Source: Sanderia malayensis
Lineage: Eukaryota > Cnidaria > Scyphozoa > Semaeostomeae > Pelagiidae
Assembly (NCBI GenBank): GCA_013076295.1
Contig: RQOL01000876.1
Location: 1,860,001-1,924,000 of the forward strand
Reading direction: 5' to 3'
Length of the DNA: 64,000 nucleotides
Part shown: positions 55,568-64,000 of the stretch, in pieces
Numbering within the stretch: position 1 is the stretch's first letter
Layout: each line of letters starts with the position of its first letter
Made by a program: the position numbers and the translations under genes
Notes under the pieces: generated by a model
What the model was told of the DNA's origin: nothing
Seen by the model: only the letters and a program-made list of their open reading frames with translations
The model's database searches: none

Positions 55568-55625
55568 CTTTGAGACAATATGACTTATTGAACCTTTTTT
55601 TGGACACATAATTATCAAGTGGGAG

Positions 55626-55809
55626 TGTTGAAATAGTATAAATTATGCTAATTATGTGATCATGCTTGGCTTGCTGTCTGTTGTAGTTGTAGTTTTATAT
55701 ATCGAAGTTATGTTATGTTGAAATATAGTTGAACCTTTTTGTATCACTATTATTGTTGCTGTTGGTTTTGTATCTCGTATTTGCCTGGCTGCGACTCAGC
55801 GTTCTAACA
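55626..55809 (+). repeat. 3' LTR
   Basis: 184 bp, TGTTGAAATAG...GTTCTAACA, preceded by a purine tract and followed by the ATATC target duplication. It appears identical to the joined 5' LTR halves. Confidence 0.95.
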
Positions 55810-56110
55810 ATATCATGGTCCGTTCTGATTAAAAAGCAGTGTTCTGTAAACATAGTTTGATTATGTGAGCTAAAATAACATTGCACCTGAAAACAATTTC
55901 ATCGCAAAGACATCTCAACATAGACAAGATTTAAATAATCGATAGCAAATAAAAGGGACTTGTAGTTACAGCCAGCTTCGTATAAATAACAACATAAATA
56001 TCACTTTAACACCATAACAAATTAATTAAGAAAATTGAATATGAGGAGAATTGGTAGAAATTATCCTAAGCAGAAAACCTAAGAATTAGCTAATAATAAC
56101 AAGGTGGAGA

Positions 56111-57718
56111 TCAAAATTTCCTAATGAGCCCATCTTTTAGATATTCATTTTCCTTGCACGAAGCTTGCTGCTTCGAGTGCTTGTAGAAGGACTCCATTTC
56201 TGCCATTCTATACTCCAACATCATGTGATTCTGCGGAGGCAGGCCGACGCAGGCCCGGAGGAGGTTTTCAATGCTTGCACGTTGTTTGAATAGGGCATTA
56301 ACAACCGGGGTCTTCTCGGGAACCAACGGGGCCTTCAAAAGATAGCTGAGGAAAGATAGTACAGAGTGGAAAGTCTGGTACTCAGCCTCGTCTCCAACTC
56401 GGAACTTGATTCGCTGAAACACCTCGGTGAGCAGAACGAGGTCCAACAGGATGGGCGTGGCCAGCAGGGAATCCTCACACGTGTTGTGAATAACAATCGT
56501 GTTTGTACCATTCATGAAAATTTCCGATGTGTATTCATCCATTGCACGCTTGCTGTCGCCAACATACGGGACATACTTGATCACGACACAATGGTCGGGC
56601 TTCTCGCCGCGCGCGTACAGGACTGGGTTCGACTCGACCATGTCATCCACCACGTTGCTCTTGGAGACCTCCTTCGAGCGAAACTGCGCAGGCGAGGAGA
56701 GATTCTTGCCGTCATTGTTGCCAAGGTGATTGTAACTGACAATCGAAACAGGCTTGATTCCGGCACTGACGAGAAAATCGACGAGAACCGACTTGATTTT
56801 CGTTGTCCAGACTTGAAATCGTCTCCGCCGACAAATACTCGGCGCTGCTTGGCAAGTTGGAGGACACCGGGGACAAAGGTGTTTTGAGGTGAGCCATTGA
56901 TGTATGCGCAGTCTTCAAGTATCGATGCCACTGCGTATAGCGTTGACGCGGATACCTCTTTCTCATCCTTTGCAATGCTGTTCATCAGGTTATCCCAGGT
57001 GTCATTCAGACCAACTTTGACGTCACAGAATCGCTCCGTGTTCGCGGTCCACACAATTATCACTTTGTCTAGCGCATTCTTCTGCTTGAAATCCCGGATG
57101 TCCGCCCTGATCTGCTTCATCTGCTCCTCCGCAGAGCCGGTGAGGATGTTGTCGGCGCGTTCGCTCTGATTGGCAGCGATAAACTCGGCACGGTATATGG
57201 CCTTCCTGGGTGTGATCTCGCGCATCATAGGCCTGAGTTTCTGCTGCAAATTCACATCCAATACCTCTGCTCGTCTCATCGCTTCGTCCATCGGCAATGA
57301 CGATAAATCCCAGCCGTCCACGACCAAATCAGTCGGCCTCACCATGGGAAGGAGGTCACGCATCGGAACGAACACTTCACCGTTCTCGCTGAAACCTAAA
57401 CTAACGGTCGACGCTTCGAGAAGAGAACCGAAAAAATTCGGTTTCTTCTCGCCAGATTTCGTCTCCCACGTCACGTTGTGTTTATTGGCGAGCATCGGCT
57501 AAAAACGTCGTCCCGTTGTTGCCACCGAGTCCGACAAGCATACAACCGACTTTGGGGATTTTTGTGTCAGTAGTGAATGTGAATTCAACGTCGACGGGTT
57601 GGACATTGATGGTACCGTTGTCTTGAACGACTTGAGTCGTCTGGTAAATGTACTTGCTTGTCACCGATTCGTTCTCATAGCTTACATTCGGGCTGTGGAC
57701 TTTGATCTTCGGCTGCAT
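56111..57718 (-). pseudogene. ISYNA1: inositol-3-phosphate synthase, one coding block with two frame breaks
   Basis: The whole family sequence is present without introns in three frames: 57718-57490 (MQPKIKVHSPNVSYENESVT...MLVGLGGNNGTTF, the NAD-binding loop), ~57489-56805 (LANKHNVTWETKSG...[58 protein letters not shown]) and ~56805-56111 ([12 protein letters not shown] in the remaining frame, [79 protein letters not shown]). The enzyme turns glucose-6-phosphate into inositol-3-phosphate in the cytosol. A splice acceptor-like TTTTTGCAG lies 27 bp before the ATG, so a 5' UTR intron is possible. The conserved peptides are intact, so sequencing error is a strong alternative to real inactivation. 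The DNA is GC-richer than its surroundings. Confidence 0.85.
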
Positions 57719-59128
57719 CTTTCACGTGATCAGTGATGTGGCCGCCTGCAAAAATTGAAGAATGACAATAAAGGGAATATCGTACCATCATCTATAGCCG
57801 AATCTTTCGTCCAAAAAGTGAGCTCTGAATGCTAAATATGGATTACTTTATCCGAGCAGTTAAAACGTTATTCAAGCTTTGGGGAGGCCTTTAAAAACAA
57901 AAAACACTGAAACGTTTGCGAAAGATTTTGAAGCGTGCAAATGCACAACCAATAATAAAGGGTTGAACGTCACATTCCCTGTTTTCTAATTCTCCGTTCC
58001 CTGATTCTTCGTTCCCCCTTTTACAGATAACCACTCTGATTTCACTGGAAATTAATTACCGGAACAATCCTGTGTTTTTAGAAAATATTCCTGTGTTTTC
58101 TACTTTATTAAACGACAGGACAGTACAAACCAATTTTGAAAGAGTCCTTTTATTTTCATCGTTCAATCAAGCATAAAGAAATGTCGTTGAGATGTTGAAT
58201 AGCTTCTTTCGTGTCACGTTAACTTTTCAACCAGCTATGTCTGAATTTATGGAGAGTCAAAAAGCTATTAATTTGCTAGATTTCACATATAAACTATTTA
58301 AAGTGAAATTAAGTGTGCACCTCAACAAAACCCCACACACATCAACCAGTTAATGACAATACGCTGCGTGGCAGATATTCTTTTGTCGCTGTGAAGGAAT
58401 GTGGAACGTTAGGCCCAAGTCGAAAGCAGGTGTCCTTTCAACCCAAAAAATTTTAATCAAAAACAGATTCCTACATTTTTGAGAAGCTAATATGTAGAAA
58501 AATTACTATCTTATACCATGGTGTAATTTTTTAGAATTCCCATTGAAAATCAACACTTCGTGACACTAAACAAGCACTGACGGAACAGGCCTATCTCATT
58601 CAAACATTTCTCAATGAAATTATTCACGTAACCTTAAAATGTCTTGTACGACTTAGATTACAAAAAACATAGCCTAAACTAACTAAAGTACAAATATGAA
58701 ATAGTCTAGAAATCATAATAAACATAGTACCTTTCGAATAGTTGTAAATAAGTGTAGTTTTGGCGACAAGAAAACGGCTACGCCTCCTTTCCTAGCAGCA
58801 CTTCTCTTTGTGATGCGAAAAATGAGTGATTGAAAGAGAAAAGAAATATTAGCGCAGCGAGAGAGAATAATACAGCTTACAGCACATTGCATAATTAATA
58901 ACAAAAGAAAAGAATTTTCATGGTGGGCGTGTTTGAGGTTCTTCAAACAAATCTCAACAGGTTCTGGTCTAAATCTTTTAATCTTTCGAAAGGTTAAAAG
59001 ATACTTTGTGTTTTCAAAAAAATACAAATAATAATATGTAGTTTTCTACGATAATGTGATTGTTTACTGCCAGAATATTCCGAAATGTTTTGTTTCAAAG
59101 TATACGATGAAAAATACAGAAGTATGTA
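57719..59128. other. intergenic upstream of INO1, no gene seen
   Basis: AT-rich DNA holding the INO1 5' flank (possible non-coding exon and intron) and the region up to a MITE. No convincing coding frame is visible. Confidence 0.45.
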
Positions 59129-59550
59129 CATAGGCGTAGACTTTGGGGGGCTCGGGGGCTCAAGCCCCTCCTGGGCCCTTCTGATTAACGGCTGTGAAAT
59201 TAACGGTCCATTCAATCATTTAGCTGTTGCTGTATCCGTTAGATGTTGCTTTGGGAAGTAGAAATTTCTCACTAACTCTCTCAAGAGCGACTGAACGCCG
59301 TTGCGATTATGAACGTTCACAAAGATGACGTTATGCATTTTTCGACCGATGAACTTTATGAATTCTTTTGTAAATAAAAATACTCTTAGAAAGAATACGT
59401 TTGGGTATCCAAGTAGAAAGGTTACTGCTTAAACTGATATTACTTGCTTCTTTTTGTTTCCCGTACCATAAGAAACCCAGAATGAAGTGTCCAAACAAAT
59501 TCCACTTGAGCCCCCCCCCCCCCTGGAGAAAATATAACTCTACGCCTATG
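59129..59550. mobile_element. 422-bp hAT-like MITE (CATAGGCG family), copy B
   Basis: Ends read CATAGGCGTAGA and its reverse complement. The 8-bp direct repeat AGTATGTA flanks it (59121-59128, 59551-59558). G-rich and C-rich tracts near the ends (CTCGGGGGCTCAAGCCCC) resemble the copy at 40342-40664. Confidence 0.88.
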
Positions 59551-59902
59551 AGTATGTACAACGATTGTAGTTGTAAGTTGCAAAAATGCAAATTAATATA
59601 TACTCCTTAGAGTAAAAATACAAAATTAATATTTGTTTGACAAAGATTGCCAAAAATTGAGCACGAAAAGCGATGCAAAAGGGTTATACTTTTTCCCCAC
59701 AATAAAATAGGCCCTGCACACGAATAACCTCTTAAAACAATTATTTCTTTTGGGGGAAACGTCATGCCCCGGGCTGGGCTGAAGTAATTTTCAGTAGAAA
59801 TATCCCTGAGCCCCTTGGGGACCTTTTCAGCAGGGCCAAGGGACACTCCAGCACCCCTTTTGACGGTACTAGCAGGTATCCCGCACTGAATAATGAATAA
59901 AG

Positions 59903-61043
59903 CTATAAAAATTCCAAAGTTTGGTTCGGGCCACCATGTTTTAAGGCACATGGTGAAATGCAATAGTCATGGTCAATGTGATCGAAGTGAGATTCGCCGA
60001 AAATGCGAACCCCCTCGTAATACATGTCAGCGGTCAAATGACAGCGAGTTTCGCCACTTTCAATGCGATGGAAGAAGTTCCAAACGTCGAGAACGATATC
60101 GATGAACCGCTTGTGTCGCCAGTGGTGAACTTCTTGGCAGATTTTGGTCATGTCTTCATGGAATGATTTGTCGCAGTTGCTCTGGTCCAGTTGTTGTGAA
60201 ATCCCTAGAAGGAATGAAAAATGTTTGCTGCTTTCAGATTATTTTGATGATTGTGATAATGATAAAGAAGGTGATGATAAGAAGGACTACAATGACAAGG
60301 AATAGCACGAAGATGTTTTCATAGAGAAGATGATCACAACAAAGTTAATGACAGCGAGGAAGAAGATGATAATCATAAAGAAGTTAATGATCATAAAGTT
60401 GAAGATGATCACAAAAGAGATCATGATCATAAAGAAGTTCATGATCACGAGGAAGTTGGTGATGTTCATAAAGAAGATATAATGGTCATATTGAAGATGA
60501 TGATTATAAAAAGGATGATGATCATAAAAAGATAATGATCATATATAGAAGATGATGATTATAAAGAGGATAATGGTCACAAAAAAAGATGATCACAAAG
60601 AATAGATAATTATCATGAGGAAGATGACGATGATCATAAAGAAGATAATGATCATAAAAAAGATGACTAAAAAGCAATAATATACGAGACTATGACACAG
60701 GTAAACTTTTACATAGTTGTTATCTTGTCTTCTCTATCACATAAAGAAGAAAAACTACGAAGAGAATTAATATCTCAACAACTTATTGTTACTAAAATCT
60801 CAGTAGTCGATTGATAAATGCTCATCTACTTACACATCCATAGCAGATATCATGTTTGTTGCAAGCTGGTGTGAATTGCTCCTTGTAAGGTGCAGCCATC
60901 CCCAGTGGGACAGAACATCCATTTGCGTATTTATCAGCTTTGCAAATGTTAGGCCTAAGCCTGGCAGGCCGTGGAAGGTACACGAACAAAATAATAAGAA
61001 CAATCAGTGGAAAAATAATTTTAGACGCTTCACACCAAGCCAT
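59903..61043 (-). CDS. secreted phospholipase A2-like protein (conodipine-type)
   Basis: Two exons: 61043-60834 and 60204-59903, about 170 residues. The signal peptide follows MAWCEASKI (IIFPLIVLIILFVYLP). The core NGCSVPLGMAAPYKEQFTPACNKHDICYGC contains the PLA2 catalytic His-Asp pair in C-x-x-H-D-x-C-Y. Exon 2 gives QSNCDKSFHEDMTKICQEVH, then a Cys-poorer helix region and a C-terminal DYCISPCALKHG. Such secreted PLA2s hydrolyse glycerophospholipids and occur in cnidarian and cone-snail secretions, but also in digestion; no toxic role can be claimed. The best donor (TGT before GTAAGT, phase 0) does not match the acceptor phase of exon 2: one base is missing, or the alternative GT two bases earlier is used. 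The intron carries a GAT/AAG repeat. Confidence 0.75.
60237..60670. repeat. imperfect GAT/AAG-rich tandem repeat in the PLA2-like intron
   Basis: Units such as GATGATCATAAAGAA recur with triplet periodicity. On the plus strand, about 60320-60480 is open in one frame and reads as an Asp/His/Lys/Glu-rich run (NDHKVEDDHKRDHDHKEVHD), without a start codon or known domain. Confidence 0.75.
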
Positions 61044-62725
61044 TGTGATGTTTGTTCCATTTCTGTTTTCCTCAGCGTCATGCGCTGTTACGAACAAGGA
61101 AATATAAACTGCTTTTTTATTTTAATTCGTGCTACATTAATAGGATAGAAATTAAAATAGTATCTCTCTTAAATTAAGTAAAGATCAGATTTGCCCTGGC
61201 ATTAATTATTTATAGTTTCTGCTGTTTCCGCGCATTGCGTGCATTGAAATCAAAACTTGCTTCAATGGGCCAACCTGTTTTGAAAAAATTCCCTTATCGT
61301 ATAAGAAAGATTTTAAGAATTGATTTTTTGTTCAGAACTGCAGCTTAATTATTCAATAGACTTTGAAAGTTGCAGAGGTGCTACAACTTTGTTTTTATAC
61401 TTCAATGACAGTCGACAGAAGTTGAAAATCTAAAGATCTGCAATCAAAAAGCAGTAACTATCGCAGGACCGCTAGCCCAGTGAAATGATTAAAGTTTTGG
61501 GATGGGAGAGTTTAGCTGAAAGAAGAAGAAAGTGCAAAATCGTTACGATGTACAAAATTAATAATAACTTAATAGATATCCCTAAAACTCTGTTTAAACC
61601 AATTCACCCCATGGACGTCGTAGTAATTGGGTATTAATTTCAAGTACCTTACAGCAAATCGGACACATTTACGTTCTCTTTTGTACCAAGCGCAACTAAC
61701 GTCTGGAATTCTGTATCAGACGATATTAGAAATCAAAAGTCGTTAGATTCCTTGAAAAGGGAATTAGACAAGCTTAATTGAACTGGACTATCAAGAAATT
61801 ATAATATGACTCTCCAATTTAGTTGAACTTTTTCATGATTTCTTTATATTTTCATTATTTTTTGCCAATGTGACCTTATTGCAACCGTCAGACCAGGAAA
61901 TTTACCTTGCCCACCTACTCCCTCAAACCTACGTTTCGATTGTAATGCCGTCGTGAATTACCTTCAACCTAACTAACAATTGGTCACACTGTCAAATAAT
62001 AATTTCTTTTCCTTCATTGATTTGTTATTTTATAAAGATTTACTAATTACTAACCTCTGTACGTAATACCTTATATTTAGGTGAATGTACATTAATTGTA
62101 GATAGATAGATAGATCTAAAGAGATGAGTTTTTAATGGCCCATCTCCGCGTCCTAAACATTTATTGTCTAAGTGAATTTCCAGAAATCTGAGTGAAAAAA
62201 GTACATTCAGGTACTCTATAGGACAGATAAAATCTTTGATTTAAACGTGCAAAACTGTACAGACCATAAATAAAGTCCAGGTTATTCGAGACTTAAATTC
62301 CTTTGGTCATAGTGTCCCCATTCCTCGGCCCTCAGAATGCACAAGGCCTGGAACACATTAAATTTTCTTCCTCCACCTCTCCGCAAATAATTGGTCTCCA
62401 TCGCCACGCTGCGGCAAACAAAACTTGATAATTTCGATACAATACAGACCATTGACACAAGGATATCCTAACTGAACCCCCCATGGAGACATAATGCCAG
62501 ATAACATTGTCTCCATGGAATCTCCACGGGCTAATATTCAGTCAATTGTTCCGCGTTTTATCAATTCATGTAAACAGGTGGGTCTATTTACAAAAACCTG
62601 GGCGTTTTCAGCTCTGTTTAAGTTTGCTCTTTCTTGTTTTAGGACAGGATTAAAGAAAGGCTCTTGTATTTGCTCCTACAATTACCTGAGTCACCTAATT
62701 CTTTTTCTGATATTTTACTTGAAAA
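61044..62725. other. intergenic between PLA2-like and TPPP genes
   Basis: The region holds a LINE 3' fragment (61498-62118) and the TPPP upstream region. No host gene is recognised. Confidence 0.45.
61498..62118 (+). mobile_element. LINE 3' end (CR1/L2-like) with TAGA-repeat tail
   Basis: A plus frame reads LGWESLAERRRKCKIVTMYK, then NNNLIDIPKTLF, one internal stop, and FQVPYSKSDTFTFSFVPSAT followed by NVWNSVSDDIRNQKSLDSLK. This is the conserved C-terminal tail of CR1/L2/Jockey-type reverse transcriptases, ending at about 61781. A short 3' UTR follows, closing on (TAGA)n at about 62100-62115, as in LINEs with microsatellite ends. It is truncated at the 5' side. Confidence 0.72.
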
Positions 62726-63814
62726 ATGGACGAGTTATTCAAATCCTATTGCACATTTGGTGCCAAAGACGCTGCTCCGTTGATGGACAATGCAAAATTT
62801 GCAAAGTTCTCGAGAGATTCGAAAATATTGGACAAGAAACTTACTGCCACCGATGTTGACATTATTTTTAGCAAAGTCAAAGCGTAAGCTTGCTAAAATT
62901 ATTTATGTTGTTAATTTAATTAGCTTAATGGTGTATATTTTCACGTCCAGAAAAGTTTGTCCTATGGGGGAAATATCCAGCATTACTTGTTTTTTGCAAA
63001 GTGCTTGCAAAAGTTTTGAATTGAAGCTGGAATAATTTGAAATCATGACTAAATGTGTCTGCATTTTATTGCATACCTTACCTGCTGATAACAATAAATA
63101 TTTCAGCAAATGTACTCAAGCTAATCCATCTGTCCACACATTAAACCAAGCATTAAAACTTCTGATTGCGTCAGTTATTTCCCTCAATTTTCATAACACC
63201 TTTGTTTTTTGGACAGGAAAACAGAAAGAAAGATTACCTTCAAACAATTTCAAGAAGCCCTGGGCTTGCTTGCAGAGAAAAAATATGGCTCCAAATCAGA
63301 TGTTGGCAAGCTTGAGGAACTAATTTTGCAAACAAAAGGACCCAAAACAAGTGGAGCAACTGTAAGTATAGATGTGGGGGGACTGCTGTGCTGGGCCAAT
63401 TGTCTCTGTATATAAAGACACTGCAAAATACAGCATTTTCATAGTATGATTGGCATAGCTACGGTGGGATTTATGGACTTTGAGTCAGGACAGAGGATGA
63501 ATAGCAAGACGAGGCATGGCGGTGGATGCATTTGCATCAGGTTAATAGACAAGCCACCTGTAGCTTGAGTCAGCTGGTGAATTGACTCAGGCAAGTGTAT
63601 ATATTATGAAACAATTTGCTTTTAGAAAGTTGTCAAGGCTGGTGCAGTTGACAGGCTGACAGATGCATCTAAATACACAGGCAGTCATAAGGAGCGATTT
63701 GATGAATCTGGAAAAGGCAAGGGCATCGAAGGAAGGAAAGATTTCGACGACAAAGCTGCTTCTGGATATGTTGGTGGCTATCAAGGCAAAGACACATATG
63801 ACAAGAAACATTGA
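62726..63814 (+). CDS. TPPP: tubulin polymerization-promoting protein (p25-alpha)
   Basis: Three exons: 62726-62883, 63217-63361 and 63626-63814. Phases close, giving 163 residues. [20 protein letters not shown] opens the p25-alpha core, followed by [49 protein letters not shown] and the C-terminal [19 protein letters not shown], then [12 protein letters not shown] and [16 protein letters not shown]. This matches TPPP family members, which bind and bundle microtubules and, in many organisms, associate with cilia. The protein is the short form without the long disordered N-terminus of vertebrate TPPP1. Confidence 0.95.
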
Positions 63815-64000
63815 AACTTACACAAAACAGCTGGACATGCAAAGATTGTTTTATGTTGATAGCTTTATTTTTTCCACACCTTTGAATAGATGCTTCAAGT
63901 AGTTTAGAAGAATAATATTCAATTGTTTAACAACCTATAATGTGAACAAAAGACAACAACATTTTAAGGCCATTCTTTGGAACCATAATACTGTTCTTTC
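63815..64000. other. TPPP 3' UTR and flank
   Basis: Sequence after the TPPP stop codon to the window edge. No gene is seen. Confidence 0.5.

Larger units (their letters stand above)
49701..55809 (+). mobile_element. Ty1/copia LTR retrotransposon with interrupted 5' LTR
   Basis: A complete element flanked by the 5-bp duplication ATATC (49696-49700 and 55810-55814). LTRs are 184 bp, TGTTG...TAACA. Gag, protease, integrase, reverse transcriptase and RNase H follow in copia order (integrase before RT). A primer site follows the 5' LTR, and a purine-rich AAGTGGGAG precedes the 3' LTR. The 5' LTR is split by a 1,505-bp insertion. Coding frames after gag are broken many times. Confidence 0.95.

Noticed and set aside
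56366..57502. Plus-strand frames of 90-173 residues
   Set aside because: Antisense shadows of the inositol-3-phosphate synthase sequence.
60287..60469. Hydrophobic minus frame rich in Ile, Met and Phe
   Set aside because: It is the reverse strand of the GAT/AAG repeat and shows only repeat-driven composition.

Overview
The window reads as AT-rich genomic DNA from an early-branching animal, most likely a cnidarian. The evidence is metazoan spliced genes with short GT-AG introns, a MARVEL protein, a furin-type convertase, an eight-blade F-box/WD protein, a p25-alpha (TPPP) protein, a conodipine-like secreted phospholipase A2, and abundant small DNA transposons. The species cannot be named from the sequence alone.

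Layout. 0.6-6.1 kb: a MARVEL protein (+), MED10 (-) converging on it, and a coiled-coil protein (+) divergent from MED10. 7.0-14.6 kb: a furin-like proprotein convertase (-) whose largest intron carries a 984-bp foldback element. 15.1 kb: an unrecognised small ORF (+). 16.2-28.1 kb: an F-box/WD40 gene (-) in which one intron is almost wholly a ~184-bp satellite. 28.5-33.6 kb: NEDD8 (-) divergent from SSR1/TRAP-alpha (+). 34.7-38.6 kb: CYHR1/ZFTRAF1 (-). 39.4-41.6 kb: two tandem intronless secreted Cys-rich, possibly PAN-like proteins (+). 42.3-46.1 kb: a multi-pass membrane protein (-) divergent from LENG1 (+). 47.2-48.5 kb: COX4 (+). 49.7-55.8 kb: a Ty1/copia retrotransposon with identical-looking LTRs, its 5' LTR split by a 1.5-kb insertion that itself holds another element. 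56.1-57.7 kb: inositol-3-phosphate synthase (-), uninterrupted by introns but with two frame breaks. 59.9-61.0 kb: a secreted phospholipase A2-like gene (-). 62.7-63.8 kb: TPPP (+).

Most genes are unrelated housekeeping genes packed in divergent or convergent pairs. Several act in ubiquitin/NEDD8 biology (NEDD8, the F-box/WD protein, CYHR1) and several in the secretory pathway (furin, SSR1), but I see no operon-like system. Exons of MED10 and NEDD8 are mostly too short to stand out as open frames; they were assembled by hand from conserved peptides, splice sites and phase. All exon phases I checked close exactly, except in INO1 and at the PLA2 junction.

The most unusual material is repetitive: the intronic satellite with a 3,144-bp higher-order duplication, the foldback element with 7-bp target duplications, several short inverted-repeat elements with recognisable 8-bp or TA targets, and the nested copia locus with a 2A-like peptide motif.
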